Source: Rubrivivax sp. (GTDB lineage: Bacteria > Pseudomonadota > Gammaproteobacteria > Burkholderiales > Burkholderiaceae_C). Taken from it: a DNA stretch of 64,000 nucleotides. Made by a program: the position numbers and the translations under genes. The notes beneath the pieces are model-generated. The model ran no database searches. It had not been told where the DNA came from and was given only the letters and a program-made list of their open reading frames with translations. Position 1 is the first letter of the stretch. Each line of letters starts with the position of its first letter. Where the stretch lies: NCBI GenBank assembly GCA_022842595.1, contig JALHPF010000021.1, positions 40,935-104,934 on the forward strand. The letters run 5' to 3'. This document shows positions 50,694 through 59,933 of this stretch, in pieces.

Positions 50694-51254
50694 ATGACCA
50701 CCCTGCGAGCCCTGACCCTGACCCTGACCCTGGTAGCCTGGCTGGGCCTGGGCATCGGCTTCGCCCCGGGGTCGGCAGCGGCGGCCGAGTCCGCGCTGGA
50801 AGCGCCGAACCTCGTGGTGATCTCGCCGCGGCTGCTCACTTCGGGGCAACCCAGCGCCCGCGCGCTGGCGGGTCTGGCGCAGCAGGGCGTCCAGGCCGTG
50901 GTGTACCTGGCCCCCGCGTCGGTGCCCGACGCGGTGAAGGCCGAGCCCGAGATCGTCGCGAAGCAGGGCCTCGAATTCCTGCACATCCCCATTCCCTTCG
51001 GCGCGCCCACCGCAGCCCACTTCGATGCCTTCTCGGCCGCGCTGCAGCGGCTGCAGGGGCAGAAGGTGCTGGTGCACTGCCAGGTGAACATGCGCGCCTC
51101 GACGCTGGTGTTCCTGCACCGGGTCATCCACGAAGGCGAAGATCCGGCAGCGGCCTGGAGCGCCGTCACTCGCGTGTGGGTGCCCGAAGGCCCGTGGAAG
51201 GTCCTGGTGCAATCGCTGCTGGCCCGAAGCGGCATTGCCTTTGACCCCTTCTGA
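50694..51254 (+). CDS. Exported DUF442/dual-specificity-type phosphatase
   Basis: This 186-residue protein has a signal peptide (about 1-30, with LTLTLTLV encoded by CCCTGA repeats at 50710-50733). A phosphatase-like domain contains the P-loop HCQVNMRAST (HCx5R), preceded by TSGQPSARALAGLAQQGVQAVVYLAP, the start typical of DUF442/beta-lactamase-hydrolase-like phosphatases. It would act in the periplasm on an unknown phospho-substrate. It lies in a plus-strand run, 12 bp after the NTF2-like gene. Confidence 0.82.
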   Translation: MTTLRALTLTLTLVAWLGLGIGFAPGSAAAAESALEAPNLVVISPRLLTSGQPSARALAGLAQQGVQAVVYLAPASVPDAVKAEPEIVAKQGLEFLHIPIPFGAPTAAHFDAFSAALQRLQGQKVLVHCQVNMRASTLVFLHRVIHEGEDPAAAWSAVTRVWVPEGPWKVLVQSLLARSGIAFDPF

Positions 51255-51267
51255 ACCCGGACCGCCC

Positions 51268-51744
51268 ATGCCCGCCATGCGCATCGAACTCGACGATCTG
51301 TCGCGCCCGCAGGTACACGCCCTGTTGCGCGAGCACCTGAGCCACATGCACGAGCTGTCGCCCGCCGACAAGGTGTTTGCGCTGGACCTGTCGAAGCTGA
51401 AGGCGCCGGGCATCAGCCTGTGGACCGTGTGGCAGGACGATCTGCTGCTGGGCTGCGGCGCGCTGAAGGAACTCTCGCCGCTGCATGGCGAGATCAAGTC
51501 GATGCGAACGCCGGCCCGGCTGCGGCGCCGCGGCGCCGGGCACGCGGTGCTCGCGCACATCGTGGCCATGGCACGTCAGCGCGGTTACGAGACGCTGAGC
51601 CTGGAAACCGGTACCCACCCGGCCTTCGACAGCGCCAAGGCGCTGTACAGCCGCTTCGGCTTCGAGCCCTGCGGCCCTTTCGCCGACTACCTCGAAGACC
51701 CGCACAGCACGTTCATGGCCCTGCAGCTGGCGCCTGCGCGCTGA
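51268..51744 (+). CDS. GNAT family N-acetyltransferase
   Basis: This 158-residue protein (MPAMRIELDDLSRPQVHALL) has the acetyl-CoA motif RLRRRGAGHAVLAHIV and the typical C-terminal LETGTHPAFDSAKALYSRFGFEPCGPFADY. It resembles small GNATs of the YybD/YwnH kind that often acetylate small amines. The substrate is unknown. The start at 51268 excludes 11 Pro-rich residues encoded from an earlier GTG-like start. It follows the phosphatase gene by 13 bp. Confidence 0.88.
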   Translation: MPAMRIELDDLSRPQVHALLREHLSHMHELSPADKVFALDLSKLKAPGISLWTVWQDDLLLGCGALKELSPLHGEIKSMRTPARLRRRGAGHAVLAHIVAMARQRGYETLSLETGTHPAFDSAKALYSRFGFEPCGPFADYLEDPHSTFMALQLAPAR

Positions 51745-51899
51745 GCGCACGGCAGGCGCAGCCGGGCACCCGGCCCTGGCCATCCGTCGCCCGAGCTGGC
51801 CATCTGTCGCCATCGTGGGGTCGCTTCACGCCGCCCCGCCTAGTCTTGCGGCCATCGCTGGACAAGGTCCCGCCTCAACCCTCAACCAGGAGCCTCACG

Positions 51900-52493
51900 A
51901 TGGAACGCAGCCTCGACACCCAACGCGCCGATTACAGCCGCCGCCGCCTGATGGCCATGCCGCTGGCCGGTACCGTCGCCTGGGCGGTGGTCGCTGCCGC
52001 CGGTCTGGTGCTGGACACCTTCGGAAGCGCGATGGTGCTGTTCGCGGCCACCGGCAGCATCGTCTACCTGGGCATCGCGCTGTCGAAGCTGACGGGCGAA
52101 GACTTCCTGGACAAGACCCGGCCGAAAAACGCCTTCGACGCGCTGTTCATGCATACCGTGGCGATGTCGCTCGGTGTCTACGCCATCGCGATCCCGTTCT
52201 TCATGCAGGACGCGAGCTCGCTGCCGTTGACGGTGGGCATCCTCACCGGGCTGATGTGGCTGCCGCTGTCCTGGGTCATCCGCCACCCGGTGGGGCTCTG
52301 GCATGCCGGTGTGCGCACCGCCGGCGTGCTTGCGGCCTGGCTGGCCTTCCCCGAGCAGCGTTTCGTGGCCGTGCCGCTGGTCATCGTGGCCGTTTACGCC
52401 GTGACGCTGTGGGTGCTGCAGCGGCGCTGGCAGACGCTGCAGCGCAGTGGCGCGGCGGCGGCTTCGGCCCGGATCGCTGCCGCATCGGCTTGA
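51900..52493 (+). CDS. Integral membrane protein (DUF7010-like)
   Basis: This 197-residue protein (MERSLDTQRADYSRRRLMAM) has six predicted hydrophobic helices, including LAGTVAWAVVAAAGLVLDTF, AMVLFAATGSIVYLGIAL and TVGILTGLMWLPLSWVI. The segment KLTGEDFLDKTRPKNAFDALF links the first and second halves. It resembles small membrane proteins of unknown function. ATG 51900 has an AGGAG ribosome site; the long upstream frame is antisense/shadow. Confidence 0.75.
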   Translation: MERSLDTQRADYSRRRLMAMPLAGTVAWAVVAAAGLVLDTFGSAMVLFAATGSIVYLGIALSKLTGEDFLDKTRPKNAFDALFMHTVAMSLGVYAIAIPFFMQDASSLPLTVGILTGLMWLPLSWVIRHPVGLWHAGVRTAGVLAAWLAFPEQRFVAVPLVIVAVYAVTLWVLQRRWQTLQRSGAAAASARIAAASA

Positions 52494-52535
52494 GCCGGCC
52501 TGCACCCGCCAAGACCCTGATTGACCCGCCCCACC

Positions 52536-53918
52536 ATGAAACTGCGCACCCGAACCCTGCTGGCCGCTGCCGCCCTGGTTTCCGGCCTTGCTGGCGGCGT
52601 TGCCCAGGCCCAGCAGATCGTCCTGGAACCCGGCGACACCGTTCTGGCCGGTGAACCGCTGGCCATCCGCATCACCGGCCTGCCGGCCGACACCGAAGTG
52701 CAGGTCGCCACCCGCCGCCTGGTCCGCGAATTCACCGGCGGCCAGCGGCCCTACGCGGCGCGGGCCGGTTTTCGGAGCACGGCTGCCGGCACGCTGGACC
52801 TGGCCACCGCCGTGCCTTTGCCCGGCAGCAGCTACAGCGGCGCCGACCTGCGCGGGCTGTTCTGGGCGATGCAGCCGGCCAGCGGCAGCCAGCCGGAGCT
52901 GGCCGAAGGCCAGGTGAGGATCGAGGTCAGCGAAGTCGGCCAGGCCGACAAGCCGCTGGCCGCGCGCACGCTGAGCTTGCTCAATACGCTGCCGGCGGTG
53001 GTGTCCCGGCCGGTCGACGGTTTCCCGGGGGCGCTGTTCAGCAGCTTGCCGGGCGAGCAGCCGCGGCCGGCGCTCATCGTCCTGGGTGGCAGCGAGGGCG
53101 GCCGGCGCATCACCCGCGATGCGCCGGTCTACGCGTCGCGCGGCTTTGCGGTGCTGGCGCTGCCGTACTACTCGCCCGCGCAGTGGGGCCCCACCGGCCC
53201 GCTGCCGCCCGAGGTGCCCGAACTGCCGCGCGCCTTCGCCGACCTGCCGGTGGAACGCCTGGCCGCGGCCCGCGACTGGCTGGCGAAGCAAGCCGGCGTC
53301 GACGCCAGCCGCATCGGTGTCGTGGGCACCAGCAAGGGCGCAGAGCTCGCGCTGCTGGCCGCTGCGCGCATGCCCTGGATCAAGTCGGTGCTGGCCATCG
53401 TGCCCAGTGACGTGGTCTGGGAAGGCTGGGGCGAAGGGGTCAAGCCGGGTGAACGCCCAGGCTTCGCCTGGCAGGGCCAGCCACTGCCGTTTGTGCCCTA
53501 CAAGGACTTCGAGAAGGAATTCGCCGGCTTCGCCGCCGGCGCCGAGGTGAGGATCCGCCGCCCGCAGGACGCCGGGCGCGCCGCGAACCCCGAACGCGTG
53601 GCACCGGCACGCATCCGCGTCGAAGACATCGCCGCACCGGTGATGGTGGTGGGCGGCCATGACGACCAGATCTGGGACAGCGGCAGCATGGCCGAGGCCA
53701 TTGCCCGCACCCGCGCCGCGGCGGGCCGCGAAACCGTGGCCCTGGTCTACCGCGACGCCGGCCACTTCCTGGGCGGCACCGGCTGGGGGCCCACCACCCA
53801 GTACAACGCCGGCCCCAGCAAGAGCGGCGGCACGCCCGAAGCCAATGCCCGCGCCCAGGCCGAGGCCTGGACCAAGGGTTTCGAATTCCTGCGCCGCACC
53901 CTCGGCCCGATGCCGTAG
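52536..53918 (+). CDS. Exported alpha/beta hydrolase of the acyl-CoA thioesterase/BAAT type
   Basis: This 460-residue protein has a signal peptide (LLAAAALVSGLAGGVAQA), an N-terminal beta domain (about 30-160) and a C-terminal hydrolase domain. The hydrolase domain has GGSEGGRRITRDAP, nucleophile GTSKGAELALLAAA, acid GGHDDQIWDS and His DAGHFLGG. This order matches the bile-acid-CoA/acyl-CoA thioesterase family (BAAT). The periplasmic location makes an acyl-CoA substrate unlikely, so the real substrate is open. ATG 52536 is preferred over 52521. Confidence 0.85.
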   Translation: MKLRTRTLLAAAALVSGLAGGVAQAQQIVLEPGDTVLAGEPLAIRITGLPADTEVQVATRRLVREFTGGQRPYAARAGFRSTAAGTLDLATAVPLPGSSYSGADLRGLFWAMQPASGSQPELAEGQVRIEVSEVGQADKPLAARTLSLLNTLPAVVSRPVDGFPGALFSSLPGEQPRPALIVLGGSEGGRRITRDAPVYASRGFAVLALPYYSPAQWGPTGPLPPEVPELPRAFADLPVERLAAARDWLAKQAGVDASRIGVVGTSKGAELALLAAARMPWIKSVLAIVPSDVVWEGWGEGVKPGERPGFAWQGQPLPFVPYKDFEKEFAGFAAGAEVRIRRPQDAGRAANPERVAPARIRVEDIAAPVMVVGGHDDQIWDSGSMAEAIARTRAAAGRETVALVYRDAGHFLGGTGWGPTTQYNAGPSKSGGTPEANARAQAEAWTKGFEFLRRTLGPMP

Positions 53919-53957
53919 TGCGGCGCAGGGCGGCAGCGCTGCGGGACAATCGCAGCG

Positions 53958-54665
53958 ATGGAACTTCCCATCGAATGGCTGCCCGCCGAGGGCGCCCCGC
54001 AACAACTCATCCTGCTGCTGCATGGCTGGGGTGGCGACGGCAGCAGCCTGGCGCCGCTGGCGCAGGCGCTGCGCCAGCAGTTTCCGCAGGCGGCGGTGCT
54101 TGCCCCCGATGCCCGCGACCAGGCCGAAGCCCAGGTGGCCGGCCGCCCCGGCCCGGGTGGCCGCCAGTGGTACAGCGTCGACGGCCTGACCGAAGCCAAC
54201 TGGCCGCAGCGCGTGGCCTCGGTGCTGCCGGCCTTGCAGCGCTGGGTGCAGGCCCAGCAGCAGCGCCTGGGCGTGGGCCCGGCCGCCACCTGCCTGGGCG
54301 GGTTCTCGCAAGGGGCGATCCTGTCGCTGGCCCTGGCCGGCCAGCACGACGGCCTGTGCGGCCGTGTGCTGGCCTTCGGCGGGCGTTATGCCGAGCTGCC
54401 GCTGGCGGCGCCGCGCCAGACCACCATCCACCTGTTCCATGGCGGCGCCGACCGCGTGATCCCGGCCCAGGCCTCGCGTGACGCGCTCGAGCACCTGGCC
54501 GCGTTGCAAGGCGACGCCACGCTCGACATCGCCGAGGGCGTGGGCCACGAAGTCCACCCGGCCCTGGTGACATGTGCGCTGCAGCGGCTGCAGACGCACA
54601 TCCCGCTGCGCACCTGGCAGGCGGCGCTCGGCGCGGTGCCGCGCGGCCCCCAAATCGACCACTGA
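53958..54665 (+). CDS. Carboxylesterase/phospholipase-like hydrolase (YpfH-like)
   Basis: This 235-residue cytoplasmic alpha/beta hydrolase has QLILLLHGWGGDGSSL at the oxyanion side, nucleophile GGFSQGAILSLAL, acid HGGADRVIP and His EGVGHEVHP. It belongs to the phospholipase/carboxylesterase group that includes YpfH. The substrate is unknown. The stop lies in a 12-bp tandem repeat giving three in-frame stops. yaaA follows 32 bp downstream. Confidence 0.88.
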   Translation: MELPIEWLPAEGAPQQLILLLHGWGGDGSSLAPLAQALRQQFPQAAVLAPDARDQAEAQVAGRPGPGGRQWYSVDGLTEANWPQRVASVLPALQRWVQAQQQRLGVGPAATCLGGFSQGAILSLALAGQHDGLCGRVLAFGGRYAELPLAAPRQTTIHLFHGGADRVIPAQASRDALEHLAALQGDATLDIAEGVGHEVHPALVTCALQRLQTHIPLRTWQAALGAVPRGPQIDH

Positions 54666-54690
54666 ACCGATTACTGAACCGATCACTGAA
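54660..54690 (+). repeat. 12-bp tandem repeat over the hydrolase stop codon
   Basis: ACTGAACCGATT is followed by ACTGAACCGATC and a partial ACTGAAG. As after recG, the 12-bp period places three TGA codons in the same frame in succession. Confidence 0.7.
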
Positions 54691-54697
54691 GCGCCCG

Positions 54698-55477
54698 ATG
54701 CTCTTCCTGCTGTCCCCCGCCAAGACCCTGAACTACGAGACCCCGGCACCCAGGCCCGTGCTCAAGCGTGCCACCACGCCGCTGTTCATGCCGCAGGCGG
54801 CCGAGCTCATCACGGTGCTGCGCGAGAAGACCGCGGCCGAGGTGGCGGCGCTGATGGACCTGTCGGCGCCGCTGGCCGAACTGAACGTGGCGCGCTACCG
54901 GGCCTGGCAGCCCGAGGCCACGCCCGCCAACAGCAAGCCGGCGGTGCTGGCCTTCGACGGCGATGTCTACGACGGCCTGAACGCCCGCACCCTGGCCACC
55001 GCCGACCTGGCCTGGGCCCAGGACCACCTGGTGCTGCTGTCGGGCCTGTACGGCGTGCTGCGGCCACTGGACCGGCTGCAGCCCTACCGGCTGGAAATGG
55101 GCACCGGGCTCGTCAACGCCCGCGGGCGCGACCTCTACGCCTGGTGGGGCGACACCGTGGCCGATTACCTGAACCAGCGGCTGGAGGGCGAGCGTTCGCG
55201 CACCGTCGTCAACCTGGCTTCGGTCGAATACGCCAAGGTGGCCCTGCGCCCGGCACTGAACGCGCGTGTCGTCGACTGCGTGTTCGAGGACTGGAAGGAC
55301 GGCCGCTACAAGATCATCAGCTTCTTCGCCAAGCGTGCGCGCGGGCTGATGGCGCGCCATGCCGTGCAGGTGCGCGCGCGCAGCGTGAAGGCGCTGGAAA
55401 GCTTCGACGCCGACGGCTATGCACTGGCCGCAGCCGCGAGCGAAGCCGACCGGTTGGTGTTCCGCCGACGCGTCTGA
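54698..55477 (+). CDS. yaaA: Peroxide stress protein YaaA
   Basis: This 259-residue DUF328/UPF0246 protein starts MLFLLSPAKTLNYETPAP, and contains LAFDGDVYDGLNA, LLSGLYGVLRPLDRLQPYRLEMGT, TVVNLASVEYAKV and FEDWKDGRYKIISFFAKRARGLM. YaaA limits iron-driven DNA damage under peroxide stress in E. coli. The start at 54698 matches the conserved N-terminus. It is followed by the racemase gene after 19 bp. Confidence 0.95.
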   Translation: MLFLLSPAKTLNYETPAPRPVLKRATTPLFMPQAAELITVLREKTAAEVAALMDLSAPLAELNVARYRAWQPEATPANSKPAVLAFDGDVYDGLNARTLATADLAWAQDHLVLLSGLYGVLRPLDRLQPYRLEMGTGLVNARGRDLYAWWGDTVADYLNQRLEGERSRTVVNLASVEYAKVALRPALNARVVDCVFEDWKDGRYKIISFFAKRARGLMARHAVQVRARSVKALESFDADGYALAAAASEADRLVFRRRV

Positions 55478-55496
55478 ACGGCCCGTACCGCAGCGC

Positions 55497-56237
55497 ATGA
55501 AGACCATCGGCCTGATCGGCGGCATGAGCTGGGAATCGACACTGCCCTACTACCGCATCGTCAACGAAACCGTGCGCGAGCGGCTGGGCGGGCTGCATTC
55601 GGCCCGCGTGGTGCTGTACAGCGTGGACTTCGCCGATGTCGAACGCCTGCAGCATGCCGGCGACTGGGCTGCAGCCGGCGAACTGCTGGCCAGCGCTGCG
55701 CGCGCGCTGCAGGCCGCCGGTGCCGACTTCCTGGTGCTGTGCACGAACACCATGCACAAGGTGGCTCCGGCGATCGAGGCCGCCGTGGCCATCCCGCTGC
55801 TGCACATCGCCGACCCCACCGCCACCGCGATCCGGGCTGCGGGCTGCCGCAGCGTCGGCCTGCTGGGCACACGCTTCACGATGGCCCAGCCCTTCTACAA
55901 GGACCGCCTGAGCGAGCGCCACGGCCTGCAGGTGCTGGTGCCCGACGCCGCCGGGCAGGACGAGGTGCACCGCATCATCTACACCGAACTCTGCCTGGGC
56001 CAGGTGCTGCCGGCCTCGCGCGCCGTCTACCAGCGCGTGATGGCCAGCCTGGTGGCACGTGGCGCCGAAGCCATCATCCTGGGGTGCACCGAGATCTCGT
56101 TGCTGGTCGGCCCGGCCGACGCCAGCGTGCCGCTGTTCGACACCACCTGGCTGCATGCCAGGCACGCGGCCGAACTGGCATTGAGCCAGCAGCAGGGCGG
56201 CCCTGGCGGTGGGCGACCGGCAGCCGCTGCGGGCTGA
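55497..56237 (+). CDS. Aspartate/glutamate racemase family protein
   Basis: This 246-residue protein begins MKTIGLIGGMSWESTLPYY. It has the two catalytic cysteines in VLCTNTMHKVAP and IILGCTEISLLV and the phosphate-handling VGLLGTRFTM, as in aspartate racemases of the YgeA type. It interconverts amino-acid enantiomers; the exact substrate is uncertain. The C-terminal tail ([16 protein letters not shown]) is low-complexity. It converges on putA. Confidence 0.9.
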   Translation: MKTIGLIGGMSWESTLPYYRIVNETVRERLGGLHSARVVLYSVDFADVERLQHAGDWAAAGELLASAARALQAAGADFLVLCTNTMHKVAPAIEAAVAIPLLHIADPTATAIRAAGCRSVGLLGTRFTMAQPFYKDRLSERHGLQVLVPDAAGQDEVHRIIYTELCLGQVLPASRAVYQRVMASLVARGAEAIILGCTEISLLVGPADASVPLFDTTWLHARHAAELALSQQQGGPGGGRPAAAAG

Positions 56238-56288
56238 CTGTCTCCACCCCGCGGCCACCATGCGGCCGCCACGCGACTGCCACGCGAC

Positions 56289-59200
56289 CTACACGCCGGC
56301 CAGCAGTTCGGCATTGCCGCCGGCGGCGGCGGTGTTGATGGTCACGGTCTGCTCCGCGCAGAAGCGGTACAGGTAGTGCGGGCCGCCGGCTTTCGGGCCG
56401 GTGCCGCTGAGGCCTTCGCCACCGAAGGGCTGCACGCCCACCACCGCGCCGATCATGTTGCGGTTGACGTAGACGTTGCCGATGCGCGCCAGGCCGGCGA
56501 TGCGCTGTGCACGGCTGTCGATGCGGGTCTGCACGCCCAGCGTCAGGCCGTAGCCCAGCGCGTTGATCTGGTGCACCACGTCTTCCACCGCGCCACCCCA
56601 GCGCACCACGTGCAGCACCGGGCCGAAGATCTCTTCCTTCAGGTCGGCGATGCGCGGCAGCTCGAAGGCCACCGGCGCCACCAGGTTCGGGAAACCCGAC
56701 GTCACCGCCGTTTCACCGAGCAGCTTCGCGCTGCCGCGCAGGCGCTGGACATGGGCCCGGATGCCGCCGCAGGCTTCGGCGTCGATGACCGGGCCGACGT
56801 CGGTGGACAGCTCGGCGGGGTCGCCCACGTCCAGCTCGGCGAGCGCGCCGCGCAGCATCTCGATCACGCCGTCGGCGATGCCCTCGTGCACGCACAGCAG
56901 CCGCAAGGCGCTGCAGCGCTGGCCGGCGCTGCGGAAGGCGCTCTGCACGACCGCATCCACCACCTGCTCGGGCAGGGCGGTGCTGTCCACGATCATCGCG
57001 TTCAGGCCGCCGGTTTCGGCAATCAGGGGCACGATCGGGCCGTCCTTCAGCGCCAGCGTGCGGTTGATGATGCGAGCCACCGCCGTGCTGCCGGTGAAGC
57101 ACACGCCGGCGGTGCGCGGGTTGGCCACCAGCGCCGCGCCCACGGTCTCGCCCAGGCCGTGCAGCCAGGCCACGGCGTCCTGCGGCACGCCCACTTCATG
57201 CAGCAGCGCGACGAAGCGCCGCGCCACCACCGGCGTCTGCTCGGCCGGCTTGGCGGCCACGGTGTTGCCGGCGACGAGTGCCGCCACCACCTGGCCGGCG
57301 AAGATGGCCAGCGGGAAGTTCCACGGGCTGATGCAGACGAAGACACCGCGGCCGTGCAGGCGCAGCAGGTTGCTTTCGCCGGTGGGGCCGGGCAGGGGCT
57401 GGTCCATCAGCCGGGCTTCGGCGGTGTCGGCGTAGTAGCGGCAGAAGTCCACCGCCTCGCGCACCTCCGCGATGCAGTCGCCCATCGTCTTGTGCGCTTC
57501 CTTCACCAGCAGCGCGCAGAACTCGGGCAGGCGTGCGTCCAGCGCGTCGGCGGCGCGGCGCAGCAGGGCGGCGCGTTCGGGCAGCGGGCGTGCGGCCCAG
57601 GCGTCGAAGCCGGCGTGCAGGCGCGCCATGGCGGCGCCGGCCTCGGCCGCGCTCGCCATCGGCACGGCTTCCACGGTCGCCTGCGCGAGGGCGGCGTCCA
57701 GTGGCGCGCGCATGGCCAGCACCGCCAGGTCGGCGCCGGTGGAGTTCAGGCGCTGCGTGCCGTACAGCTGCGGTGGCAGCGGCAGGGCGGTTTCGGTGCT
57801 GGGCTGCAGCGGCGAGGCCAGCAGCTGTTCGGCGCTGACATGTTCGTCGGCCAGCTGGTGCACGAACGACGAGTTCGCGCCGTTTTCCAGCAGCCGGCGC
57901 ACCAGGTAGGCGAGCAGGTCGCGGTGCTCGCCCACGGGCGCGTAGATTCGAACCGGTGGGGCCCCTGCCCCACCGGGCGTGGCAGGGCTGCCCTTCAGTA
58001 CCTCGCGGTACACCCCTTCACCCATGCCATGCAGGCGCTGCATCTCGAAAGGCGCATTCGCCTTCTGCGCCAGCTGCACGATGGCCGCCACGGTGCCGGC
58101 GTTGTGGGTGGCGAACTGCGGGTAGATGACGGCCTGGTGCTGGATCAGCCGCGCCGCGCAGGCCAGGTAGCTGATGTCGGTGTGGTGCTTGTGCGTGAAC
58201 ACCGGGTAGGCGGGCAGACCGGCTTCCTGGGCGCGCTTGATCTCGCCGTCCCAGTACGCGCCCTTCACCAGCCGCACCATGAACTTGCACCCATGGCGCT
58301 GCGCGATGGCGGCGACTTCGTCGATGACGGCCAGCGCCCGTGTCTGGTAGCTCTGCACGGCCAGGCCGAAGCCCTGCCAGTGCGGGTGGCGCGCGGCGAT
58401 GTCGGCGGCCAGGGCCTCGAAGACGTCCAGTGACAGCTCGAGCCGGTCGGTTTCTTCGGCGTCGATGGTCAGGTTGATGTTGGCAGCGGCGGCCAGGTCC
58501 ACCAGGCCCTGCACGCGTGGCAGCAGGGTGGCGAAGACGCGCTCGCGTTGTGCGTCTTCGTAGCGGCTGAACAGGGCGCTGAGCTTGATGGAGATGCCGT
58601 CGGACGCCATCGGTGATGCCGCCCTGCCTCCGCCAGCGATGGCCCGGATGGCATGGCTGTAGCTGGCCAGGTAGCGCTCGGCATCGCGCTCGGTGCGCGC
58701 GCCTTCGCCGAGCATGTCGTAGCTGAAGCGCAGTTGCGACAGGGCCCTCTTCTGGCTGGCCGCCTCGTTCATGGCCTCTTCGATGCTGCGGCCCAGCACG
58801 AACTGCCGGCCCAGCAGCTGGATCGCGCGCACGGTGGCGGCGACCACGGTGCGCGAGCCCAGGCGCTGCAGCAGGCCCGGCGGGTTGCTGCTGTCGGGCA
58901 GAAATTTCTTGCTCAAAGCAATCGCACTGGCCGACAGGTTGGCCAGCATCTTGTGCGGGCTGCCTTCGGAGGCCTCGTCGAAGTCGGCACGGCCCAGCTG
59001 GTCGGCCGTCAGCGCGATGGCGGTTTCGGCGTCGGGCACCCGCAGCAGGGCTTCGGCCAGGCGCATCAGGGCCAGGCCCTCGGCGCTGCTGATCGGATAT
59101 TCGCGCAGCAGTGATTCCATCGCCCAGAAAGGCGCCGGCTGCTCGCGCACGGCGCGCACCCAGGGGCGGGCGGCGTCGATCACGGCCGGCCAGTCCAGCC

Positions 59201-59300
59201 GGCCCTGCAGTGCCGCCAGCGAAGCGGCCACGGCCTCGGCCTCGGGGCGGTAGGGGAAGGGCAGGCGGGCGCGGGCGACGGGAGCGGTGAAATGCGGCAT
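56289..59300 (-). CDS. putA: Bifunctional proline dehydrogenase / P5C dehydrogenase PutA
   Basis: This 1003-residue enzyme oxidises proline to glutamate in two steps. The N-terminal half (about 1-470) is the helical arm plus FAD-dependent proline dehydrogenase (SIKLSALFSRYEDAQR, RLVKGAYWDGEIKRAQ). The C-terminal half is an NAD-dependent aldehyde dehydrogenase (CISPWNFPLAIFAGQ, FTGSTAVARIINR, catalytic Cys about 795 in GQRCSALR). It lacks the N-terminal ribbon-helix-helix DNA-binding domain, so it is a type-A, non-repressor PutA. The start at 59300 (MPHFTAPVARARLPF) is used. The divergent Lrp-type regulator is the likely controller. Confidence 0.95.
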   Translation of the reverse strand: MPHFTAPVARARLPFPYRPEAEAVAASLAALQGRLDWPAVIDAARPWVRAVREQPAPFWAMESLLREYPISSAEGLALMRLAEALLRVPDAETAIALTADQLGRADFDEASEGSPHKMLANLSASAIALSKKFLPDSSNPPGLLQRLGSRTVVAATVRAIQLLGRQFVLGRSIEEAMNEAASQKRALSQLRFSYDMLGEGARTERDAERYLASYSHAIRAIAGGGRAASPMASDGISIKLSALFSRYEDAQRERVFATLLPRVQGLVDLAAAANINLTIDAEETDRLELSLDVFEALAADIAARHPHWQGFGLAVQSYQTRALAVIDEVAAIAQRHGCKFMVRLVKGAYWDGEIKRAQEAGLPAYPVFTHKHHTDISYLACAARLIQHQAVIYPQFATHNAGTVAAIVQLAQKANAPFEMQRLHGMGEGVYREVLKGSPATPGGAGAPPVRIYAPVGEHRDLLAYLVRRLLENGANSSFVHQLADEHVSAEQLLASPLQPSTETALPLPPQLYGTQRLNSTGADLAVLAMRAPLDAALAQATVEAVPMASAAEAGAAMARLHAGFDAWAARPLPERAALLRRAADALDARLPEFCALLVKEAHKTMGDCIAEVREAVDFCRYYADTAEARLMDQPLPGPTGESNLLRLHGRGVFVCISPWNFPLAIFAGQVVAALVAGNTVAAKPAEQTPVVARRFVALLHEVGVPQDAVAWLHGLGETVGAALVANPRTAGVCFTGSTAVARIINRTLALKDGPIVPLIAETGGLNAMIVDSTALPEQVVDAVVQSAFRSAGQRCSALRLLCVHEGIADGVIEMLRGALAELDVGDPAELSTDVGPVIDAEACGGIRAHVQRLRGSAKLLGETAVTSGFPNLVAPVAFELPRIADLKEEIFGPVLHVVRWGGAVEDVVHQINALGYGLTLGVQTRIDSRAQRIAGLARIGNVYVNRNMIGAVVGVQPFGGEGLSGTGPKAGGPHYLYRFCAEQTVTINTAAAGGNAELLAGV

Positions 59301-59414
59301 GGCGATGCTTTCGTGGGGGTTCTTGCGGGCTGTCCCGGGCAAGATCGGCAGCTTATGGGGCCTCGAGCCGCAGGGGATTCGGAAAACGGGCCTGCTCGCG
59401 GAGAATCATCCAGC

Positions 59415-59906
59415 ATGGACAGCGATGACACCAGCCCCCGCGGCCCCCACAAGGTCGACAAGATTGACCTGCGCATCCTGCGTGTGCTGCAGGCCGACGG
59501 TCGCATCAGCAACCTGAAGCTGGCCGAGGAAGTGCACCTGTCGCCCACCGCGGTGCTCGAGCGGGTGAAGCGCCTCACCCGCGAAGGTTTCATCCTGGGC
59601 TACGAAGCGCGGCTGAACCCGGCCAAGCTCGGCGCCGGGCTGCTGGTGTTCGTCGAGATCCTGCTCGACCGCACCGTGCACGACGTCATGGACACCTTCA
59701 AGGCCGCCGTGCAGGTGCGCCCGGAAATCCTGGAAGCGCACCTGGTGGCCGGCGGCTTCGACTACCTGCTGAAAACGCGTGTCGCCGACATGGCGGCCTA
59801 CCGCGAGTTCATCGGCAGCGTGATCTGGACGCTGCCCGGTGTGCGCGAGACACGCACCTATGCGGTGATGGAAGAGGTGAAGAACACCGCGCTGCTACCG
59901 GTGTAG
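59415..59906 (+). CDS. Lrp/AsnC family regulator, probable putA activator
   Basis: This 163-residue protein has an N-terminal winged helix (KVDKIDLRILRVLQADGRIS, LHLSPTAVLERVKRLTREG) and a C-terminal RAM domain (LLVFVEILLDRTVHDVM, HLVAGGFDYLLKTRVADMAAY). It is divergent from putA with a 114-bp shared promoter region, the arrangement of PutR-type regulators that activate putA in response to proline. The start at 59415 is chosen because the upstream in-frame stretch is not protein-like. Confidence 0.9.
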   Translation: MDSDDTSPRGPHKVDKIDLRILRVLQADGRISNLKLAEEVHLSPTAVLERVKRLTREGFILGYEARLNPAKLGAGLLVFVEILLDRTVHDVMDTFKAAVQVRPEILEAHLVAGGFDYLLKTRVADMAAYREFIGSVIWTLPGVRETRTYAVMEEVKNTALLPV

Positions 59907-59933
59907 CCGGTTTCGCACGCAGGCACGCGCAGT

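Noticed and set aside
50710..50733. CCCTGA hexamer repeat in the phosphatase signal peptide as a phase-variation switch
   Set aside because: The six-base unit preserves the frame and only changes Leu-Thr copies; no on/off switching would result.
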